A stretch of DNA of 15,639 nt from Solobacterium sp. (GTDB taxonomy: Bacteria; Bacillota_I; Bacilli_A; Erysipelotrichales; Erysipelotrichaceae). Under the pieces are notes generated by a model. That model saw only the letters and a program-made list of their open reading frames with translations, had not been told where the DNA came from and searched no databases. The first letter of the stretch is position 1. Each line of letters begins with the position of its first letter. Shown in pieces: positions 1 to 7,238 of the stretch. Made by a program: the position numbers and the translations under genes. The DNA is taken from the NCBI GenBank assembly GCA_016291725.1, contig JAEEYJ010000134.1:1-15639 (forward strand), read 5' to 3'.

Positions 1-343
1 CCGGCAGACGCGGATTCAGGGAAGAATACGGATCCTGGAATACGATCTGCATCTTCGTACGGTATTTGTTCATCTCGGAACGGCTCAGGTTGTAGATGTT
101 CACACCTTCGTAATACACTTCACCGCTCGTTGGTTTGATCAGGTTCAGGACTGTTCTGCCGGTCGTTGATTTTCCGCATCCGGATTCACCGACCAGACCC
201 AGAACCTGTCCCCTCTTTACGGTGAAGGAAACATCGTCGACCGCCTTGACCGAACCGATCGTACTCTGGAATACACCGCCCTTGATCGGGAAGTACTTCT
301 TCAGGTTGCGGACCTCAATCAGATTTGTATTGTCAGTTGTCAA
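1..343 (-). CDS. oppF: Oligopeptide ABC transporter ATP-binding protein OppF/DppF, N-terminal part (cut by window edge)
   Basis: This is the second ATPase of a peptide importer; it powers uptake together with OppD at the inner face of the membrane. About 114 residues are present. The Walker A motif GESGCGKST is at about residues 52-60, and the Q-loop region (QIVFQDPYSSLNPR) lies just before the cut. The signature motif, Walker B and the C-terminal oligopeptide domain lie outside the window. The start is chosen as TTG at 343: a perfect GGAGGT at 356-351 sits 7 nt upstream, and no better ATG lies before the conserved IEVRNLKKYF segment. The gene overlaps the end of oppD by 11 bp, so translation is probably coupled. 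The family assignment is firm; Opp and Dpp substrate types cannot be told apart here. Confidence 0.93.
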   Translation of the reverse strand, partial: MTTDNTNLIEVRNLKKYFPIKGGVFQSTIGSVKAVDDVSFTVKRGQVLGLVGESGCGKSTTGRTVLNLIKPTSGEVYYEGVNIYNLSRSEMNKYRTKMQIVFQDPYSSLNPRLP

Positions 344-1334
344 GATCTACACCTCCCGGTCTGTAGCAGCGGACCCAGTGATCCGGCTCCACTTCGACCA
401 ATTCAGGAACTCCAGCCCGGCAGTTTTCCTTGCAGAAAGCACAGCGCGGCCCGAAGGAGCAGCCTTCCGGCAGATCGGACAGATCCGGTACGTTGCCCGG
501 AATGACATTCAGACGGGTGCCGGATGTACTCATATCCGGTCTGGATTCAATCAGGCCTCTGGTATAGGGATGCAGCGGACGCTCGAAGATCGTATTGACA
601 TCTGCAAGCTCCACGACCTTGCCGGCATACATGACCATGACCCGGTCGGCCATTTCCGCAATGACGCTCAGATCGTGGGTGATGAAGAGGATCGAGGTAT
701 CGATCTCCTTCTTCAGCTCGTTCATCAGGTCCAGAACCTGGGCCTGGATGGTAACGTCCAGTGCGGTTGTCGGCTCATCCGCTACCAGCAGCTTCGGCGA
801 GCAGGCCAGGGCCATGGCAATCATGACACGCTGGCGCATACCGCCGGAAAGCGCGAACGGATAGTCATCCACAACACGCTCCGGATTCGGAATACGTACC
901 CTGTCCAGAGCCTGGATGGCTGCCTTGTGCGCCTCTTCCTTGGACATCCCTCTGTGCTGCATCAGCACTTCTTCGATCTGAAAGCCGATCTTGAATACCG
1001 GATTCAGGGAAGTCATCGGTTCCTGGAAAATATAGGCGAGCTTGTTGCCGCGGATCTCACGCAGTTTGGCATCCGGCATGGTCAGGATCTCCTCACCATC
1101 CAGAATGATTTCTCCGCCTTCATATTTACCCGGAGGACACTCTACCAGTCTGCCGATGGACATGCAGGTAATCGACTTTCCGCAGCCGGATTCACCGACG
1201 ATGCCCAGTGTTTCACCCTGGTAGACTTCAAACGATACATCATCAACCGCCTTTACGGTTGCGTTATGGCTGTGGAAGTAGGTCTTCAGGTTCTTTACTT
1301 CAAGAAGCGGCTTGTTTGTCTTGGTTTCTGTCAT
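333..1334 (-). CDS. oppD: Oligopeptide ABC transporter ATP-binding protein OppD/DppD
   Basis: First ATPase of the peptide importer, 333 residues, a normal family length. Visible motifs are Walker A GESGCGKS (about 47-54), a Q-loop in [10 protein letters not shown], the signature ALSGGMRQR, Walker [13 protein letters not shown] and the switch histidine in FITHDLS. The C-terminal oligopeptide_HPY region carries the family's cysteine cluster ([14 protein letters not shown], then RCYR), which in relatives has been linked to an iron-sulfur cluster. The ATG at 1334 is preferred over the in-frame GTG at 1343, because the GTG lies inside the GAGGTGA ribosome binding site that precedes the ATG by 5 nt. 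The gene starts 12 bp after the oppC stop and overlaps oppF by 11 bp, as expected for a single operon. Confidence 0.96.
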   Translation of the reverse strand: MTETKTNKPLLEVKNLKTYFHSHNATVKAVDDVSFEVYQGETLGIVGESGCGKSITCMSIGRLVECPPGKYEGGEIILDGEEILTMPDAKLREIRGNKLAYIFQEPMTSLNPVFKIGFQIEEVLMQHRGMSKEEAHKAAIQALDRVRIPNPERVVDDYPFALSGGMRQRVMIAMALACSPKLLVADEPTTALDVTIQAQVLDLMNELKKEIDTSILFITHDLSVIAEMADRVMVMYAGKVVELADVNTIFERPLHPYTRGLIESRPDMSTSGTRLNVIPGNVPDLSDLPEGCSFGPRCAFCKENCRAGVPELVEVEPDHWVRCYRPGGVDLDN

Positions 1335-1346
1335 ACAGGTCACCTC

Positions 1347-2237
1347 TTATTTCTGCATCTTCGGATCGATCGCATCGCGCAGACCATCACCGAGAATATT
1401 GAAGCAAAGAATGGAAAGGAAGATCATCACTCCCGGGGGTATCCAGTACCACCACTTGTTCTGCAGAACCATCAGGTTCCGGGCCTCCTGGATCAGGTTG
1501 CCCCATGTAGGCGTAGGCGGGGAAACACCCAGTCCGAGGAAGCTCAGCGATGTCTCGGTCAGAATTACGCTTGCCATGGACATCGTTGCATAGACGATGA
1601 CATAAGCAAGTACGTTCGGGAACAGATGGGTGAAGATCTGCCGGCGGTTGGAGATGCCCAGCGCACGGCAGGCTTCCATATAATCCATCTCACGCAGCGA
1701 CAGGATCTGTCCGCGTACAATACGAGCAATGCCCGGCCAGGACAGTACAGCGAGGATAAAGATCAGCGTCTTGATCGACTTGCCGAATACAGTCTGCAGG
1801 GTAATGCAGATCATCAGGAACGGGAAGCACATAAAGATCTCGGACAGACGCATGATGACCGTGTCCACAATGCCGCCGAAATAGCCGGCAACGGATCCCA
1901 GTACAATGCCGATCACGCATTCCATCGCTGTAACGGCTACCGCAACGCCCAGGGAGATGCGCCCGCCGTAGAACAGACGTACAAACAGGTCTCTTCCGAT
2001 CTTGTCCGTACCCAGAATGTTCTGGGAGGACGGTGCTTTGTTCGCTGCACCGGGAATGACCTCATAGGTCTGATAGCGGGATGCCATCGGTACGATAATG
2101 CAGGACAGGATAATGATGATCAGAATGAACAGACTGATCATCGCCATCCGGTTGGCCCGCAGACGGCGCCATACACCGCGCCAGTAGGAGTCTTCCTTGG
2201 TTGATCTGCGGATGATTTCATCACGTGTTTCAGTCAT
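1347..2237 (-). CDS. oppC: Oligopeptide ABC transporter permease OppC/DppC
   Basis: Inner-membrane permease subunit, 296 residues, forming the translocation pore with OppB. It has a cytoplasmic N-terminus and a first helix at about residues 33-52 (the run SLFILIIIILSCIIV). The OppC-type LGTDKIGRDLFVR segment follows, then five further hydrophobic segments. The EAA motif that docks onto the ATPases is EACRALGISNRRQIFTHLFPN-like. The C-terminal half has the family's LGLGVSPPTPTWG loop. The ATG start at 2237 has AGGAGG 7 nt upstream, and that site overlaps the oppB TAG stop, so the two genes are tightly coupled (11-bp gap). Family assignment is secure; peptide length preference is unknown. Confidence 0.96.
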   Translation of the reverse strand: MTETRDEIIRRSTKEDSYWRGVWRRLRANRMAMISLFILIIIILSCIIVPMASRYQTYEVIPGAANKAPSSQNILGTDKIGRDLFVRLFYGGRISLGVAVAVTAMECVIGIVLGSVAGYFGGIVDTVIMRLSEIFMCFPFLMICITLQTVFGKSIKTLIFILAVLSWPGIARIVRGQILSLREMDYMEACRALGISNRRQIFTHLFPNVLAYVIVYATMSMASVILTETSLSFLGLGVSPPTPTWGNLIQEARNLMVLQNKWWYWIPPGVMIFLSILCFNILGDGLRDAIDPKMQK

Positions 2238-2248
2238 CGGAATGCCTC

Positions 2249-3214
2249 CTAATCATACTTGATGCGCGGATCCGCTGCAGCGTACAGCAGGTCGGCGACC
2301 AAAGTGCCCAGCAGTGTCGCAAGCGTCAGCATCGCGTTGATGCCCAGCAGAAGCGGATAGTTGCGCGTTGTGGTCGCTTCCACCGAAAGCTTGCCGACAC
2401 CCGGCAGTGAGAATATGGTTTCTGTCATTACGGCACCGGAAATCAGTCCGGGGATGCGGAATCCCAGCAGTGTGATGATCGGAATCATCGCATTGCGGAA
2501 CGCATGTTTATAGATGATCACCTTTTCAGAAAGACCCTTCGCCCTGGCTGTACGGATGTAATCAGAACGAATCACTTCCAACATACTGGAACGCGTATAC
2601 CGCATGAAGCTGGCTGTTTCCGCAAGACCGAGTACGATTGCCGGCAGGATCAGATGATACGCATGGTCGCCCAGACGTACCCAGAAGCCTGCGTTAACCT
2701 TGGAAGGATCGGTCAGACCGAAGATCGGCAGCCATTGCAGATCAATCGCGAACACCTTCAGCAGCAGCAGACCGGCAAAGAAAGTAGGCAATGCCAGTCC
2801 CAGCAATGAGAAGACCGTCAGGAAATTATCTATGAGCGAATATTGCTTCGTTGCACTGATGATACCGGCAGGAATACCGATGAGCATCGCAATGACCAGC
2901 GCAGCCAGAGCCAGCGCGAAAGTACAGCCGATGTTCTCACCGATAACCTGGATGACGGGCTTGTAGTGCTTTGCCGACCAGCCGAAGTTGCCGTGCAGGG
3001 CTTCTACGATCCAGTTCCAGAACTTTACATAGAACGGAAGCTTCGGATCCAGCTTTGCCTGCAGCGCAGCCTTCAGCTCAGGTGTCATTCTCGGGTCCAT
3101 AATGTTGGAAGTGATACTTCCGGGTGCCTTATCAATAATGAAGAACAGAATGAAAAGAATACCCAGAAATACCGGAATTATCTGAAGAAGTCTTCTGATT
3201 GTATAGTTTTTCAT
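2249..3214 (-). CDS. oppB: Oligopeptide ABC transporter permease OppB/DppB
   Basis: Inner-membrane permease subunit, 321 residues, partner of OppC. The N-terminus MKNYTIRRLLQIIPVFLGILF gives the first transmembrane helix. A long extracytoplasmic loop carries the family's D-PR-TPELKAALQAKL and lower-pathway segment (FYVKFWNWIVEALHGNFGWS). The EAA motif is in RTARAKGLSEKVIIYKHAFRNA, and the end LLYAAADPRIKYD is typical of the family. ATG 3214 is chosen: GGGAGGA lies just upstream of it, whereas the in-frame TTG at 3232 would lie ahead of and within that ribosome site. The gene follows oppA after a 125-bp gap containing a strong hairpin, which suggests it is expressed at a lower level than the binding protein. 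Confidence 0.96.
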   Translation of the reverse strand: MKNYTIRRLLQIIPVFLGILFILFFIIDKAPGSITSNIMDPRMTPELKAALQAKLDPKLPFYVKFWNWIVEALHGNFGWSAKHYKPVIQVIGENIGCTFALALAALVIAMLIGIPAGIISATKQYSLIDNFLTVFSLLGLALPTFFAGLLLLKVFAIDLQWLPIFGLTDPSKVNAGFWVRLGDHAYHLILPAIVLGLAETASFMRYTRSSMLEVIRSDYIRTARAKGLSEKVIIYKHAFRNAMIPIITLLGFRIPGLISGAVMTETIFSLPGVGKLSVEATTTRNYPLLLGINAMLTLATLLGTLVADLLYAAADPRIKYD

Positions 3215-3297
3215 AGAACTTCCTCCCTTCAATCAATATCTCTGTATTCAGAGTTTCAAGCAACAGAATCGGTAGCGCCGGTTCTTTTCCCGAATCA

Positions 3298-3308
3298 GCG
3301 CTACCGAT
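3298..3308 (-). other. Right arm of oppA-oppB intercistronic stem-loop (pairs with 3268-3278)
   Basis: ATCGGTAGCGC at 3268-3278 and GCGCTACCGAT at 3298-3308 are perfect 11-bp inverted repeats. After one C/A mismatch the stem continues for 5 more pairs (GGTTC 3280-3284 with GAATC 3292-3296, one G-U) around a 7-nt loop. In the minus-strand transcript no run of U follows, so this is more likely an mRNA-stabilising or partial-termination hairpin than a full terminator. Such hairpins between binding-protein and permease genes commonly raise binding-protein output. A smaller 6-bp hairpin (GATCTT/AAGATC, 3318-3333) lies closer to the oppA stop. Confidence 0.75.
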
Positions 3309-3339
3309 CTGATCAATGATCTTTTGTAAGATCCGTTAC

Positions 3340-4977
3340 TTAGTCAAGAGTAACCTTGCCAAGCAGCTCTGTGAAGTCAGTGTAGACTCCGATGTCATCC
3401 AGACCATGGACTCTGTTATTGACAGCCCAGATCTCGGAACGGTAAGCAACGATCGCTGTCGGAACCTGCTCGTTCTGGATGATAGCCCACTCTTTGTAGA
3501 TTTCAGCTCTCTTTTCCTGATCAAACTCTGTCAGACCAGCCTTGATCAGTTCCTGAGAATGCTCGTCTCTCCAACCGGAAGCGTTGAATCCGCCTTCGCT
3601 GTAAGCATCCGCATCGAACAGTCCTCCTGTAGGATCCGGGTCAATGCTCAGAGAGAAGCCCATTGTGTAGATGTCGAAGTTCTTCTCACCCGGCTTTGCG
3701 TCCATTGTCTCATGGGCAACCGTGTTGAAGTCCATCATGTCAACGACCAGGTTGACGCCGATCTGCTTCCAGGAGTCATATGCCATGGAGCTCAGTGTTC
3801 CCGGCCAGGAAGCCTCTGTGTAAACCAGCCAGTGCAGATCCATACGGACACCGTCCTTCATACGGACACCGTCTGTATCTCTCTGATCCCAGCCAGCCTC
3901 ATCCAGCATCTGGTTAGCCTTGTCCAGGTCATACTCATAAGCGTTCAGCTCATCGTCACCAGGATAAGCCCAGCTTGTCTTGGAGATCGGAGCCATGCCC
4001 AGAGCAACCAGATCCAGGGAACCGTACTCGTTCATCAGGAAGCTTCTGCGGTCAAGCGCATACAGCAGAGCCTGACGTACTTCGATCTGCTCGAGTGTCG
4101 GACGTGTTGTGTTGAAGCACATGAATGTGTAGCCGTTGGCCAGGTAGCTGATCAGGTGAGCATTCGGCAGAGCCTCAATACCCTCAACGTTCTCCAGCTT
4201 AGCAGCCGGCTGGCAGAAGTCGATCTGACCGTTCTGCATAGCGCCGAGCAGTGTATCCTCGGAAACTTCCAGCATCTGGAACTCTTCGATTGCAGGAATG
4301 TTGTCTGTATCCCAGTAATCCGGGTTCGGTACAACACTTATATACTGCTTCGGAGCCCAGCCCTTCAGTGTGAACTGACCGCAGCCCATCGGCTTGTCGT
4401 TCAGAGCGCTGAGTGCTTCGAAACTGTCATGAGCATAGTAAGCCTCGCTCAGGATACCGTATGTGAAGTTCTGCAGGTTTGCAGGGGACGGGTCTGTCAT
4501 TGTGAAGGCAATGGTCTTGTCATCGATGACATTGATGTCCGCAATTGCAGCACCGACAGCGGTACGAGGACCGGCATAGTCTGCTTCCTTGATTGTGTTG
4601 TAGGTGTAGGCAACGTCATTCGCTGTCAGCGGTGTGCCGTCAGAGAATGTCAGGCCGTCACGCAGTGTGAATGTGTAGACTGTCTTTGTCTCTTCGTCCA
4701 GCTCCCATGTAGCCAGCTCAGGGACGTACTCACCTGTACCGTCAACATCTACCAGGCCGTCGAAGATCAGCGCTGTGATGTAGCTGTCATACACGTTGTC
4801 AGACAGAATCGGGTTGAAGACTCCCTCGAATCCGCTTGTACCGAACTTCAGAATCTGATCGCCGGCAACAGGAGTCTCTTCGCCACCCTCATTGCCGCCA
4901 TCGTTTCCGCCGGAGCAACCAGCGAGAACCGCGACAGCGAGAAGTGAACTCAAAGCTGTTTTGAATCCTTTTTTCAT
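3340..4977 (-). CDS. oppA: Oligopeptide-binding lipoprotein OppA/DppA (SBP family 5)
   Basis: Extracytoplasmic solute-binding protein, 545 residues, that captures peptides and delivers them to OppBC. The signal peptide MKKGFKTALSSLLAVAVLAGC ends in a lipobox with Cys21 as the lipidated residue, and a Gly/Asn/Glu-rich linker follows. The mature part shows SBP_bac_5 signatures: NPILSDNVYDSYITALIFDGL, the TFTLRDGLTFSDGTPLTANDVAYT block, and late segments such as DPDPTGGLFDADAYSEGGFN. A short tandem repeat encodes DGVRMK-DGVRMD where relatives have a DGDGIREKDG-type turn. The start is clear: ATG at 4977 with GGGAGGAG 6 nt upstream. It is the first gene of the operon with its own promoter region. 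Peptide uptake is the family expectation, although some members bind nickel, haem or sugars. Confidence 0.95.
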   Translation of the reverse strand: MKKGFKTALSSLLAVAVLAGCSGGNDGGNEGGEETPVAGDQILKFGTSGFEGVFNPILSDNVYDSYITALIFDGLVDVDGTGEYVPELATWELDEETKTVYTFTLRDGLTFSDGTPLTANDVAYTYNTIKEADYAGPRTAVGAAIADINVIDDKTIAFTMTDPSPANLQNFTYGILSEAYYAHDSFEALSALNDKPMGCGQFTLKGWAPKQYISVVPNPDYWDTDNIPAIEEFQMLEVSEDTLLGAMQNGQIDFCQPAAKLENVEGIEALPNAHLISYLANGYTFMCFNTTRPTLEQIEVRQALLYALDRRSFLMNEYGSLDLVALGMAPISKTSWAYPGDDELNAYEYDLDKANQMLDEAGWDQRDTDGVRMKDGVRMDLHWLVYTEASWPGTLSSMAYDSWKQIGVNLVVDMMDFNTVAHETMDAKPGEKNFDIYTMGFSLSIDPDPTGGLFDADAYSEGGFNASGWRDEHSQELIKAGLTEFDQEKRAEIYKEWAIIQNEQVPTAIVAYRSEIWAVNNRVHGLDDIGVYTDFTELLGKVTLD

Positions 4978-4991
4978 TTCTTTCTCCTCCC

Positions 4992-5026
4992 TTAGCGGAA
5001 AACGTCAAAAGACCGCTTTTCGCTAA
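4992..5026 (-). promoter_or_regulatory. 5'-leader stem-loop of oppA mRNA
   Basis: The minus-strand RNA reads UUAGCG-AAAA-...-UUUU-...-UUUU-CCGCUAA. The outer arms TTAGCG (5026-5021) and CGCTAA (4997-4992) pair fully, and AAAA pairs with UUUU. A further C-G pair and a GUC/GAC helix close a UUUU loop, giving about 14 pairs with three single-base bulges. The base of the hairpin touches the GGGAGGAG ribosome site (4991-4984). With the predicted start at about 5027, the hairpin occupies the extreme 5' end of the mRNA. Confidence 0.6.
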
Positions 5027-5033
5027 TGTACTT

Positions 5034-5062
5034 ATTATATTAGTTTTCACCAAAATTTCACC
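5034..5062 (-). promoter_or_regulatory. Candidate oppA promoter with GGTGAAA direct repeat
   Basis: A perfect TATAAT (5039-5034) lies 56 bp upstream of the oppA start. No TTGACA-like -35 lies at 17-18 bp. In its place are two copies of GGTGAAA (5062-5056 and 5051-5045), exactly 11 bp apart. They would cover about -35 to -29 and -24 to -18 relative to a start near 5027. A repeat at one helical turn replacing the -35 is the arrangement used by activator-dependent promoters of the OmpR/PhoB type, but the regulator is unknown. Confidence 0.5.
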
Positions 5063-5105
5063 GCAAATGTATTCTTTTTTTGTATATACGTACATGAATT
5101 ATGAA

Positions 5106-5120
5106 AATTTGCTGAAAACA
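5106..5120. promoter_or_regulatory. CodY-like palindrome upstream of oppA
   Basis: AATTTGCTGAAAACA matches 12 of 15 positions of the CodY consensus AATTTTCWGAAAATT. CodY represses peptide-transport operons in many Bacillota, so the location is sensible. The site is about 67 bp upstream of the -10 in an AT-rich stretch, where chance matches are likely, and the window does not show whether the host has CodY. Confidence 0.25.
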
Positions 5121-5173
5121 ATGATTTGCTTGTCTGTTTGTTTACAATGATAGGGCTTTCATTATTGTGCATT

Positions 5174-5200
5174 AAAAAACTGCACCGTTCAGGTGCAGTT
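5174..5200 (-). terminator. Intrinsic terminator of the cytidylate-kinase-like gene
   Basis: In the minus-strand RNA a 9-bp perfect stem AACTGCACC/GGTGCAGTT with a 5-nt loop (TGAAC) is followed by a T-run (from the stem end through 5174). It starts 8 bp after the stop of the gene at 5209. It separates that gene from the opp operon. Confidence 0.92.
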
Positions 5201-5208
5201 CCTTTGTT

Positions 5209-5802
5209 TTACTCTGTTCTTTCTACGATCGACTTCAGGATCTGTACACAGGTGTCAATGCCCAGCTCTCCGCTGTCGAGGCAGACTTCGTAGTTCCTTG
5301 CGTCTCCCCATTCAATCTCTGTATAGATCTGGTAGTAGGCCCGGCGCTGCTTGTCCTTGTCCTTCAGACGCTTCAGCGGCTTCTCCGCTGTTTCACCGTA
5401 GACCTCCACGATCCGCTTGGCTCTCTTCTCAATGTCCGCATGGACGAATACTTTCAGTACATCATCCCTGTCCTTGAGAATATAGTCTGCGCAGCGGCCG
5501 ACGATGACGCAGCTCTCCTTGTCCGCCAGTTCCTTGATGATGCCGCTCTGGATCTGCCAGATCTGGTCTTCGTTCGTCATGCCCGGGTAGTAGCCTCTGC
5601 CCAGCATGGAGGAGAATCTGCCCTGGGAGCTGTCTTCTCCCTTGCTTTCAATATAGGATTCCGCAAGTCCGCTGCGTTCAGCGACTTCACCGATGATCTC
5701 CCTGTCATAGCACTTGATGCCGAGTTCATCCGCCAGCTGGCGTCCGATGGTTCTTCCTGCACTGCCGAACTCACGGCTGATCGTAATCACTTTGTATGTC
5801 AT
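5209..5802 (-). CDS. Cytidylate kinase-like family protein
   Basis: This 197-residue protein belongs to the cytidylate-kinase-like P-loop family (Cytidylate_kin_like) common in Bacillota. The N-terminus VITISREFGSAGRTIGRQLA is the modified P-loop, followed by KCYDREII. Later blocks are VIVGRCADYIL, the basic lid-like KPLKRLKDKDKQRRAYYQ, and WGDARNYEVCLDSGELGID, all typical of the family. It resembles nucleoside monophosphate kinases, but this subfamily has no established substrate and is distinct from housekeeping Cmk. ATG 5802 is used, with AGGAGAG just upstream; the in-frame GTG at 5823 would precede the ribosome site. The gene is monocistronic, bounded by the glmM terminator upstream and its own terminator downstream. 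Confidence 0.9.
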   Translation of the reverse strand: MTYKVITISREFGSAGRTIGRQLADELGIKCYDREIIGEVAERSGLAESYIESKGEDSSQGRFSSMLGRGYYPGMTNEDQIWQIQSGIIKELADKESCVIVGRCADYILKDRDDVLKVFVHADIEKRAKRIVEVYGETAEKPLKRLKDKDKQRRAYYQIYTEIEWGDARNYEVCLDSGELGIDTCVQILKSIVERTE

Positions 5803-5816
5803 AGTGTCTCTCCTGT

Positions 5817-5831
5817 GCGGCACAGTGCCGC
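5817..5831 (-). other. Small hairpin abutting the ribosome site of the kinase-like gene
   Basis: GCGGCA-CTG-TGCCGC forms a 6-bp, GC-rich perfect stem with a 3-nt loop. It ends 2 nt before the AGGAGAG ribosome site (5814-5808) of the gene starting at 5802. No convincing -10/-35 pair is visible in the short gap between the glmM terminator and this gene, so whether the hairpin is transcribed in the leader is inferred. Confidence 0.45.
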
Positions 5832-5864
5832 TTCCCCTATTAATGTATTACCACATTCCGGGGG

Positions 5865-5894
5865 AAAATAAAAGCCGCGGCAGCTGCCGCAGCT
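5865..5894 (-). terminator. Intrinsic terminator after glmM
   Basis: In minus-strand RNA AGCTGCGGC pairs with GCCGCGGCT (9 bp, one G-U) around an AGCT loop, followed by TTTATTTT. It begins 7 bp after the glmM stop and ends the cdaA-cdaR-glmM operon. Confidence 0.9.
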
Positions 5895-5900
5895 TTACTG

Positions 5901-7238
5901 CTATACGCCGAACTTTGCGCGGACAATATCCGCTACAATGCCGACTTCTTCTGCACAGATCTCGTCTGTTTCCGCTTCTGCCATGACGCGCACCAGCGGC
6001 TCTGTACCGCTCGGTCTGACCAGCAGGCGCCCGTTCCCGGCAAGGTGTTCGTTGACCTCATCGATCGCTGCTTTGACCTCAGGATCATTCATCGCTTCTT
6101 CCTTGTCCCGTACACGTACGTTGACAAGAAGCTGCGGATAGATCTTCAGGCCTTCCCTAAGCTCCAGAGCGCTCCTGCCGGTATCCTTCATGATCGTCAG
6201 GAACATCAGTGCGGTGACCAGTCCGTCACCGGTCGCTTCGTGTTCCTTGAAAATGATGTGGCCTGACTGCTCACCGCCCACGATATCATCTTCCTTGACC
6301 ATCTGCTCATACACGTACTTATCGCCGACCTTTGTGGACACAACCCGGATGCCTTCCCGTTCCATCGCCTTGAACAGACCCAGGTTCGCCATGACCGTCG
6401 TAACGACAGTATCGTTCTTCAGTTCCCCGCGGTCACGGAAGTACTTGCCGGTGATGTACAGGACATGGTCTCCCGTGAGGAGTTCTCCGTCCGGGGCAGC
6501 CATGATCATCCGGTCTGCGTCACCGTCGAATGCCAGACCGAGATCATACTCCCCTTCCCGGACAGCTTCCTGCATTTCTTCCGGATGAGTGGAGCCGCAC
6601 TTTACATTGATATTGATGCCGTTGGGCTGGTTGTTGAGCATGGTTACTTCCGCGCCCAGTGCCTCCAGCACTCGCTCTGCTGTCACGGTACTGGATCCGT
6701 TGGCGGTATCTGCCACCAGCTTCATCCCCTTCAGGTCCACCGGGAATTCATGTGTGATCCAGTCAATGTAGTCCTCCAGGCCGCGCTCATAATCGATGAC
6801 CTTGCCGATGTTTTCCATCGTACGGTACGGAAGATCCGTCAGACCGTCAATATAATCCTCGATCAGATCCTCAACCTCTGCACGCATCTTCAAGCCATCG
6901 TTGGAGAAGATCTTGATGCCGTTGTCATAGAAAGGATTGTGGCTGGCGCTGACCATCACACCGCAGGCAAAATCATGCGTACGCACGATATAGGACACCG
7001 TCGGTGTCGGGCAGACACCGATCAGGTACGCGTCACAGCCCTCTGCCGCAATGCCTGCCGCAAGCGCATGCTCAAGCATATCGCTGGAAATCCGCGTATC
7101 CTTGCCTATAACAATCCTGCTTCTGCCGTTCTCACTGAAATACCAGCCGAGGTATCTGCCGATTCTGAACGCTGTCTCTGCGTTCAGTCCGGTATTTGCC
7201 TGTCCTCTGATACCATCTGTTCCGAAATATCTACCCAT
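5901..7238 (-). CDS. glmM: Phosphoglucosamine mutase GlmM
   Basis: Converts glucosamine-6-phosphate to glucosamine-1-phosphate in the cytoplasm, feeding UDP-GlcNAc and so peptidoglycan synthesis. At 445 residues it is full length. The N-terminal GTDGIRG is present, and the phosphoserine loop VMVSASHNPFYDNGIK places the catalytic Ser at about residue 99. The metal-binding loop DGDADR is at 238-243, and the C-terminal phosphate-binding RPSGTEPLVRVM starts at 408. The start ATG (MGRYFGTDG) overlaps the cdaR stop by 8 bp (ATGGGTAG) and has GGGAG upstream inside cdaR, so translation is coupled. It is the third gene of the conserved cdaA-cdaR-glmM operon. In relatives GlmM binds CdaA and lowers c-di-AMP synthesis, linking wall precursor flux to the second messenger. 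Confidence 0.98.
   Translation of the reverse strand: MGRYFGTDGIRGQANTGLNAETAFRIGRYLGWYFSENGRSRIVIGKDTRISSDMLEHALAAGIAAEGCDAYLIGVCPTPTVSYIVRTHDFACGVMVSASHNPFYDNGIKIFSNDGLKMRAEVEDLIEDYIDGLTDLPYRTMENIGKVIDYERGLEDYIDWITHEFPVDLKGMKLVADTANGSSTVTAERVLEALGAEVTMLNNQPNGININVKCGSTHPEEMQEAVREGEYDLGLAFDGDADRMIMAAPDGELLTGDHVLYITGKYFRDRGELKNDTVVTTVMANLGLFKAMEREGIRVVSTKVGDKYVYEQMVKEDDIVGGEQSGHIIFKEHEATGDGLVTALMFLTIMKDTGRSALELREGLKIYPQLLVNVRVRDKEEAMNDPEVKAAIDEVNEHLAGNGRLLVRPSGTEPLVRVMAEAETDEICAEEVGIVADIVRAKFGV

Noticed and set aside
135..2204. Plus-strand open frame of 689 codons across the opp genes
   Set aside because: It is antisense to oppF, oppD and oppC, whose motifs, ribosome sites and operon spacing are all clear. 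The predicted protein is His/Gln/Asp-rich with no recognisable domain, as expected of a shadow frame.
3316..4947. Plus-strand open frame of 543 codons opposite oppA
   Set aside because: It mirrors oppA almost exactly, is rich in Cys, Val and Gln with no domain, and has no ribosome site of its own.
4978..5173. Possible T-box or other large riboswitch upstream of oppA
   Set aside because: The predicted leader is only about 50 nt and holds one hairpin. No specifier loop, T-box sequence or terminator/antiterminator pair is visible.
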